A DNA stretch of 64,000 nt. Origin: Paenibacillus oenotherae (lineage in GTDB: Bacteria; Bacillota; Bacilli; Paenibacillales; Paenibacillaceae). Shown piece after piece: positions 35,174 to 44,100 of the stretch (positions are counted from its first letter, which is position 1; each line of letters begins with the position of its first letter). The notes beneath the pieces were generated by a model. That model was not told the origin of the DNA. It did no database searches and saw nothing but the letters and a program-made list of their open reading frames with translations. The stretch covers positions 186,001-250,000 of the forward strand of contig NZ_JAHZIJ010000005.1 of NCBI RefSeq assembly GCF_019443105.1, read 5' to 3'. The position numbers were made by a program, and so were the translations under genes.

Positions 35174-36409
35174 TTACAAATCTTTAAGTTCGGCATCGTG
35201 GAGGGGAAAAGCAGCCTCGAACACCGTCCGCTCCCGGCTGCTCTCTGCCCTGATGACGCCGCCATGCGCTTCAATAATGCTCTTGGTGATGGCAAGCCCA
35301 AGACCGGTGCCGCCGGTTTGCTTGGATCTGGACCGCTCGACGCGATAGAAGCGATCGAACAAATACGGCAGGTCATGCTGCGGGATCGGCTCGCCATAAT
35401 TGATGAAGCGGATAATCGCCTGATCCCCGGAGCGCGCAATGACAATATCAACATAGCGGCCCTCGTGACCATAACGTATAGCATTGGTCAGCAGATTCTC
35501 AAAGCTGCGCACCAGCATATCGCCATCCGCCAGAATAACAAGAGGTTCCGGCGCTTCCTCAATGCGGCAGGCCATGGAAGCCTGCTCGAAGGTCAGCGAA
35601 TATTCCTCCACCAACTGCTTGACGAAGTCGGAGATATCCAGCTCTGCCCGCTTGAGCGGCAGACCGCCCGCGATCCGGGTATATTCGAACAAATCCTCGA
35701 TAAGCTTCATTAAGCTTTTCGATTTCTCATAGGCGATATTCACATAATGACGGAGCTCCACCTCATCCTTATAGCGATCCTGCTCGATGACCTCCAGGAA
35801 CCCCAGAATTGAAGTGAGCGGCGTTCGCAGATCATGCGACACGCCTGTAATCAGGTCATTTTTAGTCTTCTCCGCATTGCGCTCATCCTGAATGGAACGG
35901 TGCAGCTCCGCCGACATCTGATTAATACTCTCCGCCACCCGCGCAAGCTCTCCCGTCTTGACCGGAATTTGATGCTCGAACCGGCCGCCCGCGATAGCTT
36001 GCAGACCGGAGGTGATCTCGCCCAGCGCATGCTGCAATTCACTGGAAATCCGGTTAATGCTGCCCGCAATCCGCCCCAGCTCATCGCCTGTCCGGACAGG
36101 GAGCTTATTGCTGAATCTTCCTTCGCCCATCTCCTGCAAGGTGTCGTTAATCTCCTCCAAATACCGGATCGTGCTCCCGCTCATCACGAAGAACAACGCA
36201 ATGAATCCCCCCGTACCCGCTACAATCATGACAGGCGTTGACCCGATATTGTTGACGATCCAGCTCAGCGGACGGATGAACGGCGGATAAGTGATCAGGA
36301 ACCGGGCCAGGAGATAGCCCAGATAGAGCGTCAGAGCAGTGGCGGCTGCACTCATGATGCCGAAGAAAAGGAATTTCCACCGAATTGTATATAACCATTT
36401 CTGATTCAA
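35174..36409 (-). CDS. Sensor histidine kinase with HAMP domains
   Basis: A 411-residue membrane kinase. Two spans (about 12-37 and 58-80) flank a short extracytoplasmic loop, so ligand sensing may be in the membrane or by a partner. HAMP (RYLEEINDTLQEMGEGRF) is followed by a second HAMP-like stretch (SGLQAIAGGRFEHQI). HisKA has GVSHDLRTPLTS with the phospho-acceptor His. The HATPase shows the N box ENLLTNAIRYG and G boxes near GGTGLGLAI. The start is TTG with GGGAGG 7 nt upstream. It lies 18 bp after the response regulator, its obvious partner. Confidence 0.93.
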   Translation of the reverse strand: MNQKWLYTIRWKFLFFGIMSAAATALTLYLGYLLARFLITYPPFIRPLSWIVNNIGSTPVMIVAGTGGFIALFFVMSGSTIRYLEEINDTLQEMGEGRFSNKLPVRTGDELGRIAGSINRISSELQHALGEITSGLQAIAGGRFEHQIPVKTGELARVAESINQMSAELHRSIQDERNAEKTKNDLITGVSHDLRTPLTSILGFLEVIEQDRYKDEVELRHYVNIAYEKSKSLMKLIEDLFEYTRIAGGLPLKRAELDISDFVKQLVEEYSLTFEQASMACRIEEAPEPLVILADGDMLVRSFENLLTNAIRYGHEGRYVDIVIARSGDQAIIRFINYGEPIPQHDLPYLFDRFYRVERSRSKQTGGTGLGLAITKSIIEAHGGVIRAESSRERTVFEAAFPLHDAELKDL

Positions 36410-36427
36410 CGCGCAGCCTCCCGTCCG

Positions 36428-37120
36428 TTACTCATTGTCTATCTTGTACCCGATGCCCCATACCGTTTTAATATAACGGGGATTTTGCGAGTCCTTTTCT
36501 ATTTTCTCGCGGAGCTTGCGGATATGGACCATTACGGTGTTCTTGGACACCATGAAGGGCTCATTCCACACCTCCTGGTAGATCTTGTCCATACTAAGGA
36601 CGATGCCGCGGTTGACGGCCAGCAGCTTCAGAATCGCGAATTCCCTTGGAGTCAGCTTGATCTCCTGTCGCTCGACTGTTACTTTATGAGTGGCAAAATT
36701 AATGACGAGATCGTCAATTTCAATTTCATTCTCCTCTCGCACGCTGCCAAACCGTCTATGTCTTCGAAGCTGGGACTTGACCCTTGCCATCAGCTCCAGC
36801 GGATTGAAGGGCTTCGTAACATAATCGTCCGCACCTATGCTGAGCCCTGTAATTTTGTCTATATCCTGGCTTTTGGCTGAGAGCATAATGATCGGAGTAT
36901 CCTTCTCCTCGCGTATTTTCATACACGCTTCAAATCCGTCCATCAGCGGCATCATGCCGTCAAGTATAATCAGGTCCACATGGTTTGCATTCAGCTGGCT
37001 TAACGCTTCAAAACCATTGGAGGCAGTCAGCAGATGATATCCTTCATTATTCAGATAGATTTCGATCAGCTTAATAATTTCCGGTTCGTCATCGACAAGC
37101 AGAATCGTTTCTCTAGGCAT
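36428..37120 (-). CDS. OmpR-family response regulator
   Basis: About 230 residues. The receiver domain has LLVDDEPEI, the phospho-acceptor Asp in LIILDGMMP, MLSAK and the Lys of YVTKPFNP. The C-terminal winged helix (HKVTVERQEIKLTPREFAIL ... TVMVHIRKLREKI) binds DNA. Start chosen at 37120 (MPRETILL) with AAAGGAG 8 nt upstream. It pairs with the downstream histidine kinase. A possible -10 (TATACT) lies about 30 bp upstream. The target genes cannot be told from sequence; the adjacent stalk protein and surface operon are candidates. Confidence 0.95.
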   Translation of the reverse strand: MPRETILLVDDEPEIIKLIEIYLNNEGYHLLTASNGFEALSQLNANHVDLIILDGMMPLMDGFEACMKIREEKDTPIIMLSAKSQDIDKITGLSIGADDYVTKPFNPLELMARVKSQLRRHRRFGSVREENEIEIDDLVINFATHKVTVERQEIKLTPREFAILKLLAVNRGIVLSMDKIYQEVWNEPFMVSKNTVMVHIRKLREKIEKDSQNPRYIKTVWGIGYKIDNE

Positions 37121-37169
37121 GCAGGCCGCTCCTTTCATTCCTATTACAGTATATCAACAACCGGGTGAA

Positions 37170-37637
37170 TCAGGAATTTTCCAGAAGAAATTCTGTTTCC
37201 CACAGCTCATACTTCGCAAGTAAAAATCGGAGAAGTGCGATATGATTTTTTTCCGCCAACGACAGTGACGGCTTCTTATTCATCTCCATAATTGTCGTTC
37301 TCAGCAATTCTTCCTGCTTGCTGCGAGAATATTTGATCTGGTACAAGCTATATTTGGCAGGACGCATAGCATAGATCGGTTCCGAACCGAACGCTATCTT
37401 TTTGCTGTCCAATGTGAAGTTGATGCCAAAATAACCATTCATTGACCGCACGGGAATAAAGGTCTGTCCGTCGAAAATAACGGCAGTGCCGATCTTCTCC
37501 CCATTCAAGTACATCTCCCGTTCGCCTTGTATCCCCTTGCCGATCAGGCTGTCCAGCCTGCCCCCGCTTGCTCCGATCCCGAAGCTGATCAGAATGCCGA
37601 TCATCATTCCAATCATGACATATGCAGATCTCTTCAT
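37170..37637 (-). CDS. Small membrane-anchored stalk-domain protein
   Basis: 155 residues. An N-terminal hydrophobic segment (VMIGMMIGILISFGIGASGG) is an uncleaved signal anchor or signal peptide. It is followed by a copper-amine-oxidase-type stalk motif: MYLNGEKIGTAVIFDGQTFI, PVRSMNGYFGINFTLDSKKI. The C-terminal ~60 residues are charged and helical (TTIMEMNKKPSLSLAEKNHI), unassigned. It lies 49 bp upstream of the two-component system on the same strand and may be co-transcribed. The biochemical role is unknown. Confidence 0.8.
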   Translation of the reverse strand: MKRSAYVMIGMMIGILISFGIGASGGRLDSLIGKGIQGEREMYLNGEKIGTAVIFDGQTFIPVRSMNGYFGINFTLDSKKIAFGSEPIYAMRPAKYSLYQIKYSRSKQEELLRTTIMEMNKKPSLSLAEKNHIALLRFLLAKYELWETEFLLENS

Positions 37638-37730
37638 ATCCCCATCCCTTTTCTACCCATCATTTATCATTAGAATAGACGGAGATCACCGGGAAAAGTT
37701 ACTCCTCTCATGTCATATTTTTCCTCATAA

Positions 37731-37774
37731 AAAACAAACAGTTGAGTCTGCCCGTCAACGGGACAATCTCAACC
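37731..37774 (-). terminator. Rho-independent terminator after the zinc-ribbon protein gene
   Basis: On the minus strand GTTGAG...CCCG-TTGA-CGGG...CTCAAC, then TGTTTGTTTTTTAT. It lies 28 bp after the stop at 37803. Confidence 0.75.
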
Positions 37775-37802
37775 GCGTTTGCAAGTCTGCTTATTGATCC
37801 GC

Positions 37803-38552
37803 CTATTCGGCAGCTTCTCTCTTGTACTTCAGCGGCTCGCTGCTCAAGGTTTTCTCGAAATCTTGCCCGGACAGACGTTCAAGGGTGTTTCGATCAAATG
37901 CCTGCATGTTGGTAACTCGATCTCCCTCGTACATATCATCCCCTGAAGAAATCACTCCAAAGCCAATAATAGCATCCTCCGTCATATAAATAATCGTATC
38001 CTGATTATCAAGAAAATTCCTCAGCTTATCCTCGCCGTATTCCTCTATCACATCTTTGACTGTCGAGACGCCAATTGCAATTCCATTGTCGAGCCGTTGC
38101 CCCTCTTTGGGCAGCGTAATACCGTGAACCTTACCATCTCGGATCATAATCTGCATATCACCATCATCAAAACTGTACATGATAACTCCGACCGGATTCG
38201 ATGTGTCTCCCTCTTCACCCTCACCCAGCTTTTCCTTCACGCTGTCGAGACTGTCACCAAGCTCAATCCCCTGATAGGCAAATTCGGAGCCCGACTGATT
38301 ATTCTGGGCAAAGACATAGATAATAACCGCAATGATAAGAAGCGCAACAACGCCCTTAATGAATGTATGGTTAGCCCCTTCACTGGCAGGAACAGTATCT
38401 GACACAGAGGCCGATCCTGTTTCTTGCGGCACATCTGCCGACGGGGTTTTGGTTTGCTGCTGCGCTGGAGCCGCAGCTTCGAGCGTATGACCGCAGCTTC
38501 CGCAAAATGTCTGTGGTCCCTCACACTTCGTGCCACATGCTGTACAATACAT
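37803..38552 (-). CDS. Zinc-ribbon membrane protein of unknown function
   Basis: 249 residues. The N-terminal zinc ribbon (MYCTACGTKCEGPQTFCGSC, two CxxC knuckles) is cytoplasmic, followed by a Pro/Ala/Ser/Thr-rich linker and one membrane span (about 70-88, VVALLIIAVIIYVFA). The outside domain of about 155 residues begins with a repeat-like GIELGDSLDSVKEKLGE and contains DGKVHGITLP and VIEEYGED, reminiscent of SmpA/DUF4309-type 'GxSxxxVxxxLG' modules. Function unknown. GGAGG precedes the ATG by 8 nt. Single gene with a terminator, divergent from the small gene at 38668. Confidence 0.8.
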   Translation of the reverse strand: MYCTACGTKCEGPQTFCGSCGHTLEAAAPAQQQTKTPSADVPQETGSASVSDTVPASEGANHTFIKGVVALLIIAVIIYVFAQNNQSGSEFAYQGIELGDSLDSVKEKLGEGEEGDTSNPVGVIMYSFDDGDMQIMIRDGKVHGITLPKEGQRLDNGIAIGVSTVKDVIEEYGEDKLRNFLDNQDTIIYMTEDAIIGFGVISSGDDMYEGDRVTNMQAFDRNTLERLSGQDFEKTLSSEPLKYKREAAE

Positions 38553-38599
38553 ACTGCCTTACCTCCATAATATAGTAGTGAAGCATCTGATGACTACTT

Positions 38600-38630
38600 T
38601 GCATGGCATCTCAAGGAATCGCGCACACTA
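38600..38630 (+). promoter_or_regulatory. Candidate sigma-G/sigma-F-like promoter of the 48-residue gene
   Basis: TGCATG (38600-38605), an 18-nt spacer, then CACACTA (38624-38630). This resembles the forespore sigma-G pattern (TGnATA, N17-18, CATnnTA). No sigma-A promoter is apparent in the same position. Confidence 0.35.
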
Positions 38631-38667
38631 GGTGGTGGTATCACTAACCCAGCAGGAGGTGAATGCA

Positions 38668-38814
38668 TTGGAAAATAATACGCATCAGGGAAACTACAAA
38701 GGAACGACGCAAATGAAAGCCGAGAATCAGGACATGGCGTTCGTGAATGATACGATCGAGGACGCGAAGTCTGTAAGCAATTACTCCAATGTGAAGAAGA
38801 AGACAGACAAATAG
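38668..38814 (+). CDS. Small hydrophilic protein (48 residues), possibly forespore-expressed
   Basis: TTG start (MENNTHQGNYKG...) with AGGAGG 8 nt upstream, a stronger ribosome site than for any other frame here. A rho-independent terminator begins 15 bp after the stop. The protein is acidic and basic by turns, lacks Cys and hydrophobic segments, and ends NVKKKTDK, in the style of small sporulation proteins, but I do not recognise a family. A sigma-G-like box lies about 40 bp upstream. It is one of only a few plus-strand genes in this region. Coding status rests on signals rather than homology. Confidence 0.62.
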   Translation: MENNTHQGNYKGTTQMKAENQDMAFVNDTIEDAKSVSNYSNVKKKTDK

Positions 38815-38828
38815 TCAGCCTGATATTC

Positions 38829-38876
38829 AAAAGGATCAGCCCGGCCCCCCTTGGGAACTCAGCTGATCCTTATTTC
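38829..38876. terminator. Bidirectional terminator between two small convergent genes
   Basis: AAGGATCAGC (38831-38840) and GCTGATCCTT (38862-38871), with A-rich sequence on the left and ATTT on the right. It serves the plus-strand 48-residue gene and the minus-strand signal-peptide microgene. Confidence 0.8.
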
Positions 38877-38908
38877 AAGTCTTATCATGGAACGCTTCAT
38901 CTTCCCCG

Positions 38909-39082
38909 TCAATTCAGCTCAGATCCTGTCTTGGCCTCCATCACGCCACCATTTGCCGGTGTGCTGGACGGGACGGCCTTATCGGCATGAACAATGCCCG
39001 GCACAGCTGCAGTTAATGCAACCGCGGCAGATAATGCCAGCAGCCAATGCTTTTTTCTTTTGCTCCGTTTGTTCATCATCAT
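38909..39082 (-). CDS. Signal-peptide microgene: small exported peptide (55-59 residues)
   Basis: Five consecutive in-frame ATG codons (39088 to 39076) precede NKRSKRKKHWLLALSAAVAL. I chose 39082, which puts GGGGG 7 nt upstream. The product has a strongly basic N-region, a hydrophobic core (LLALSAAVALTAAV) and an AxA-like cleavage site (PGIVHA|DK), leaving a mature peptide of about 24 residues rich in Ser, Pro, Gly and Thr without Cys. A near-consensus sigma-A promoter lies 45 bp upstream and a terminator 32 bp downstream, so it is an independent transcription unit. I recognise no family; a secreted signalling peptide or a small cell-envelope protein are possibilities. Confidence 0.7.
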   Translation of the reverse strand: MMMNKRSKRKKHWLLALSAAVALTAAVPGIVHADKAVPSSTPANGGVMEAKTGSELN

Positions 39083-39132
39083 CATCATGCCCCCTATATG
39101 CTTTACGTCGTTATCTGTCGATTACTACCTCC

Positions 39133-39161
39133 ATTATACAATAAAACGCTTACATTTTCAA
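39133..39161 (-). promoter_or_regulatory. Near-perfect sigma-A promoter of the signal-peptide microgene
   Basis: TTGAAA (39161-39156), 17-nt spacer, TATAAT (39138-39133) on the minus strand. It lies beyond the trxA terminator, so it can only drive the small gene downstream. Confidence 0.85.
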
Positions 39162-39212
39162 AAAGTTGCATAAAATTTCTACTTTTCTGCCGATCGGGAG
39201 ATGACCGCACGC

Positions 39213-39240
39213 AAAAAAGACAGCGATACTCGCTGCCTTT
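39213..39240 (-). terminator. Rho-independent terminator of trxA
   Basis: On the minus strand GGCAGCGA-GTA-TCGCTGTC is followed by TTTTTT, about 27 bp after the trxA stop. Confidence 0.85.
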
Positions 39241-39266
39241 GCATTGCTTCTTACAGATGGTGCTTC

Positions 39267-39578
39267 TTACAGTTGTCCGGAGATTTTGTTTTTGAGCGCA
39301 TCTTTGGACTGCAGACCGACCATTTTGTCAACGGGTTGGCCATCTTTGAACAGGATCAGCGTCGGGATACTCATAACGCCGAATTTAGAAGCCAGCTCTG
39401 GCTCTTCATCCACGTTGATTTTTGCGATGACTGCTTTGCCTTCCAGTTCAGAAGAAAGCTCCTCGACGATTGGAAGCTGCATTTTGCAAGGTCCGCACCA
39501 TGGTGCCCAGAAGTCCACCAGAGATACGCCATTCTCGATGCTTTGAGTGAAGTTGTCTTTCGTCAATGCTACTGCCAT
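39267..39578 (-). CDS. trxA: Thioredoxin
   Basis: A 103-residue thioredoxin of normal size with the active site WAPWCGPCK (Cys28 and Cys31), the buried Asp in SLVDFWA and the cis-Pro in SIPTLILFKDG. It is a general cytosolic protein disulfide reductant fed by thioredoxin reductase (not in the window). AGAGG precedes the ATG by about 10 nt. It lies directly downstream of the Rrf2 regulator gene (83 bp gap), so it may be co-transcribed with it, and has its own terminator. Confidence 0.97.
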   Translation of the reverse strand: MAVALTKDNFTQSIENGVSLVDFWAPWCGPCKMQLPIVEELSSELEGKAVIAKINVDEEPELASKFGVMSIPTLILFKDGQPVDKMVGLQSKDALKNKISGQL

Positions 39579-39661
39579 ATGAAATCATCCTCTCTAAATT
39601 ATTCCTGACTCCGTGTATGATAAGGGAGTTCCCGTCACACCTGATCCATCGTGCACGCTCC

Positions 39662-40087
39662 TCAGCATTCTTCGCATTCATGAATTTGGCCGAGTACATC
39701 GGAGATCGTAATGCCGTCAAAATAAATTTCCATCTGCTTCTCCGCCTTGCAGAAGATCCCGTCCATAACCTCGCGCATGTTGGAGCCCACCACGCAATCC
39801 GAATCCGGATCACCCGAGCACCAGCTCGGAATAACAGAGCCCTGCGCCATGAGACGATATACATCAGCCAAGGTGACTACAGCAGGATCAAGCGTTAACC
39901 GGTATCCGCCGCCAGCGCCTTCCCGCGTGTCGACATAACCGCCGCGACGGAGACAGCTCATCACCTTACGTATTCTAGCCGGATTCGTGGCCACATTATC
40001 GGCAATCGCTTCGCTTGAAGCCATCCGATCATTCTTATGAGCCAGATAGACCAGACTGTGTACGGCAATCGTAAATTCGCTGTTCAT
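39662..40087 (-). CDS. Rrf2-family transcriptional regulator
   Basis: About 141 residues, start at 40087 (MNSEFTIAVHSL). The N-terminal winged helix has the usual SSEAIADNVATNPARIRKVM and GGYVDTREGAGGGYRL (wing). The C-terminal half contains five Cys (SWCSGDPDSDC, FCKAEKQ, HECEEC); three are in positions that could ligate an Fe-S cluster as in IscR or NsrR, though the spacing differs. Family members sense Fe-S status, NO or cysteine supply. A strong promoter overlaps a perfect inverted repeat just upstream, suggesting autoregulation. trxA follows on the same strand. Confidence 0.9.
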   Translation of the reverse strand: MNSEFTIAVHSLVYLAHKNDRMASSEAIADNVATNPARIRKVMSCLRRGGYVDTREGAGGGYRLTLDPAVVTLADVYRLMAQGSVIPSWCSGDPDSDCVVGSNMREVMDGIFCKAEKQMEIYFDGITISDVLGQIHECEEC

Positions 40088-40110
40088 GCTTTGCAGCACC
40101 CCGCTTTGTA

Positions 40111-40144
40111 CTGTAATCATATCAGTTACAGTTGTTTTTGTCAA
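40111..40144 (-). promoter_or_regulatory. Promoter and operator of the Rrf2 gene
   Basis: TTGACA (40144-40139), 17-nt spacer, TATGAT (40121-40116). The inverted repeat CTGTAA-N9-TTACAG (40111-40131) covers the -10, so a bound regulator would block the promoter. Confidence 0.75.
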
Positions 40145-40218
40145 CGAGGGACATTCAGCTCTATTATGTGATTGGCAAACCACATCTATACATTACCACC
40201 TGCCCGCAGAATGAACCT

Positions 40219-41112
40219 TCAATCGAATAAATCCAGCAAGTCCAGCTGTTCAACCTGCTCCTCCATCCCCGATGCAAAAGAACCCCTTGGCGGCAGCTGG
40301 CCAAGCATCTCCATAAGCCGCAGCGCATTATCCGCCGCATCGCCGCCGGAATTGTTATTGAAGAGCACGCACACCGCACTGGAAAGCTGCTCGATCCGCT
40401 TCACTCTTTCCGCCCACTCCTCCAGCTCCTGCTCGCTGTAGCGGTACAAGTAGCGGACATCCCGCCAATTCGGCTGCCCGGCGGCGGATACCCAGCCTTC
40501 CTTGTTCCGTCCATGCAGCCGGACAATGGTCAGTCGATCATCGGATGCAGCCTCGACGATCGGTACGGAGCCCTCTCCTGCCTGCGGCTCATCGCAGACC
40601 GTATGTATCCACCCTTCCCGCCTGGCAAATTCAAGCGTTCTATCCCGCATGACTCCTGCGAACCAGCTCTGGTGGCGGAACTCCAATGCACAGGGCGTAT
40701 CGCCCATCCGGGCCTTTGCTGCACGCAGCACCTCAACATTGGTCCGTGTGCAATCAAACCACGGCGGATATTGGAATAATACCGCCAGAAGCTTGCCCGC
40801 CTCTCTCATAGGCGCAATGGATTCAAGAAAAGCATGGTACATCGCTTCCTCGCTGTCATAGAACCCATAGGGACGTCCTCGCGAATGTCCCGTCATCCCT
40901 TGATAGGCCTTCACAACGAAGCGAAAATCCGCAGGCGTCCCATCGCTCCATCTCTGTACCAAGACCGGAGCCTGCACCGCATAGAAAGAGCTGTCGACCT
41001 CAACGGTCGACAGCCAATGCGCATACGCTGGCAATTTATCGCGGGACGACGCCCGGACGCCTTTATACAAGCGGGGATGGTCGCCCCATCCGCATAATCC
41101 GATCCGGATCAT
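40219..41112 (-). CDS. DUF72 family protein (YecE-like)
   Basis: A 297-residue TIM-barrel-like DUF72 protein. It shows IGLCGWGDHPRLYKG at the start, YAHWLSTVEVDSSFYA, FRFVVKAYQGMTGH, LLAVLFQYPPWF, LEFRHQSWF, and VRLHGRNKEGW with RYSEQELEEW. It is widely conserved with no established activity; a nuclease-like role has been suggested from structure. The C-terminus has a Glu-rich tail (GMEEQVEQLDLLDLFD). GGGG lies about 10 nt before the ATG. It reads toward the Rrf2 gene but ends before that gene's promoter, so is probably independent. Confidence 0.92.
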   Translation of the reverse strand: MIRIGLCGWGDHPRLYKGVRASSRDKLPAYAHWLSTVEVDSSFYAVQAPVLVQRWSDGTPADFRFVVKAYQGMTGHSRGRPYGFYDSEEAMYHAFLESIAPMREAGKLLAVLFQYPPWFDCTRTNVEVLRAAKARMGDTPCALEFRHQSWFAGVMRDRTLEFARREGWIHTVCDEPQAGEGSVPIVEAASDDRLTIVRLHGRNKEGWVSAAGQPNWRDVRYLYRYSEQELEEWAERVKRIEQLSSAVCVLFNNNSGGDAADNALRLMEMLGQLPPRGSFASGMEEQVEQLDLLDLFD

Positions 41113-41177
41113 GAATCAACTGCCCCTTTCTCTGACTTGCAGGCGCCATCCTGCTGTAGGGAGCGACTGCAATTAGA

Positions 41178-44100
41178 TTAGCTATCATCCGATTGGCGAT
41201 CCAGCCACTGCCGGATCATCGATAACAGCTGCGCGCTGTTGACCGGCTTCGTGATATAATCGGAGGCCCCGGCCTCCAGGCACAGCTCACGGTCACCCTT
41301 CATCGCCTTGGCTGTCAGCGCAATGATAGGCAGATCCTTGAACCGCTCCTGCTGGCGGATAGCGCGGGTTGTTTCATAGCCATCCATCACAGGCATCATA
41401 ATATCCATCAGGACAATATCAATATCTGAGGATTCCTCCAGAATGGAGATGGCGTCATGTCCGTTCTCTGCTGGAATTACCTTCATATTATGCCGCTCCA
41501 GAATCGTCGTCAATGCGAAAATATTCCGGATATCGTCATCGACCACAAGCACCTTCTTGTATTCAATCATTTCATCCGATTGATGCTTGAGCAGCTTCTC
41601 CCTTGCCCCATCCGGCAAATTCTCCGCCAGACGGTGCAAGAATAAGGTCGTCTCGTCCATCATTTGCATCTGTGACCGCACTTCCTTGACCACAGCTGAC
41701 TTCATTAATTCCTCCAGCTCGTTCTCTTCATCCCCTGTAAGCTTTCTGCTTGGGTGAATGACGACAGGGGTATACTTATTCTTATGGTTAAGCTGCATCT
41801 CTCTTACGAATTTGGGCAGATTCATATCCGGCAGATCATTATCGGCCAGCACACAATCGAAGTCCTTCGCCTTCAATTGGTTCAGCGCCTTCCTGGCAGT
41901 CTCGACGGCGACAATCTTGACATCCGAATTGCCGATCATCTCTACATACTGCTTGCGCCGCTGCCCGTCATTGACCACAATCAGCAGATTGTGCACAGTT
42001 CTATCGGCATATTCATTAAGCTTGTCCAGCGCGTTATCCAGCTCTTCATTATTGACGGGCTTGCAGATGTAATCCTTGACACCCTTGCGCATCAGCTCGA
42101 TCTCATCTTCTTCGACGGTTATAACAAGCACCGGAATATGCCGAACCTTCAGGTCATTCTTCAGATGCTCGATTACAAGCCACCCGTCGGTATCCTTCAG
42201 CCGCAGATCCAGCGTAATGGCTACAGGATTGTACCTGTGCGCCAGCTCAAGCGCATTGGAGCCCTTGGCTGTAATAACAACCTTGATCCCCTTCTTGCGC
42301 AGCATCCCCAGCAGAATCTCATTGAATTTCAGATCATCCTCGATGACCAGAAACACGCGGTCGCCCGGCTCAATATGGTCCCTGTCATCCACGATCTCAT
42401 CGTCCGGAATCAGACTGAAGCTGCGCCCGCGCTTGGGCGGCGTCACATCGATCACTTCCGGCACATATCTTGGCTTGGGATCAGCTTCAACAACCTCATT
42501 CAGCGGCAGGTACAGGTTGAAGGTGCTGCCGATGTTCACCGCACTGTGAAGGGTCAGCTCTCCGCCCAGCATCGTGGCGATCTCGCGGGAGATGGCAAGG
42601 CCCAGACCTGTTCCCCCGTACTCGCGGTTGGTGCTGCCGTCCGCTTGCTGGAAGGCTTCGAATATAATGCCCTGCTTCTCCTCCGGTATGCCGATTCCCG
42701 TATCGCTGACAGAGAAGCAAACCACCATCTTGGCCCTGTTCAGCGTCTCATTCTCCACATTCCAGCCGTCGTAAGCCCGGCGGATCAGCAGCATAATCTG
42801 TCCCTTCTGCGTGAACTTGAAGGCATTGGACAGCAGATTCTTCAAAATTTGCTGCAGCCGCTTCGCATCGGTCACAATTGTCCCGGGAACATCGGGATCT
42901 GTCTTAATCCGGTAGTCCAGCTCCTTATGATCCACCAGATGGCGGAAGGTTCGGTCTAAACCGTCGGCAAGCGCCGCTATCGACAGCTCATTATAATCCG
43001 GAGCCACTGTGCCTGACTCAATCTTGGACAAATCAAGAATATCATTGATCAGATGGAGCAGATCGATGCCGGAATCCTGAATCGTCTTGGCGAATCTCAC
43101 TTGATACTCCGTCAGATTCGCATCGGGGTTCTCTGCCAGCTGTTCAGCGAGCAGCAGCAAGGAATTCAATGGCGTGCGAAGCTCATGCGACATATTCGCC
43201 AGAAACTCGGACTTGTACTTGGACGTCAGTGCCAGCTGCTCCGCCTTCTCTTCCAGGAAGCGCTTGGCAAGCTCGACCTCATTGTTCTTGCTCTCCACCT
43301 CAGCCTTCTGGATGACGAGCAGCTTCGCCTTGTCCTCCAGCTCCTCATTCGTATTCTGCAGCTCCATCTGCTGCTTCTGCAGCTCCTCGGTCAGCGACTG
43401 GGATTGCATAAGCAGCTCTTCCGTCCGCTGATTGGCCTGCATCGTGTTAATGACAATACCGATGGACTCTGTCAGCTGATCAAGGAATGCGATATCGATT
43501 CCACTGAAGGAGCGGAATGATGCAAGCTCCAGTACAGCCAGCACCTGATCCTCGAAAATAATCGGCAGCAGCACAATATTAAGCGGCGGCGATTCGCCAA
43601 GTCCGGATGAGATCGCAACATAATCGCTTGGCACATTAGTCAGCAGAATACGCTGCTTCTCAATGAGGCATTGTCCGACCAGCCCCTCGCCGGCGCGGAA
43701 CTTGTTGGACAGATGCTTGCGCTGTTGATAGGCATAGCTGGCGAACAGCGCGAGCGATTGCTCGCCGCCCGCCGGCTCATTGATGTAGAACACGCCATGC
43801 TGCATCGATACAAGCGGAGCCAGCTCTGACAGGATCATGCGGCATACGGCGTTGAGATCCCGCTGCCCTTGCAGCAGCCGGGAGAACTTCGCCAGATTGG
43901 TCTTGAGCCAATCCTGCTCCGTATTGATCCGGGTCGTTTCCTTCAAATTGCGGATCATCTCGTTAATATTATCCTTGAGTGTAGCTACTTCACCAGCTGT
44001 AGCAACGTCAATCGTCCTCGACAGATCCCCCTTCGTCACCGCAGTTGCTACATTCGTAATGGCCCGCACCTGAGTAGTCAATGTGCTCGCCATGTAGTTA

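Noticed and set aside
38594-38830. 78-residue minus-strand open frame opposite the 48-residue gene
   Set aside because: The plus-strand frame has the ribosome site and terminator; the minus-strand frame is Ser/Pro/Cys-rich and unsupported.
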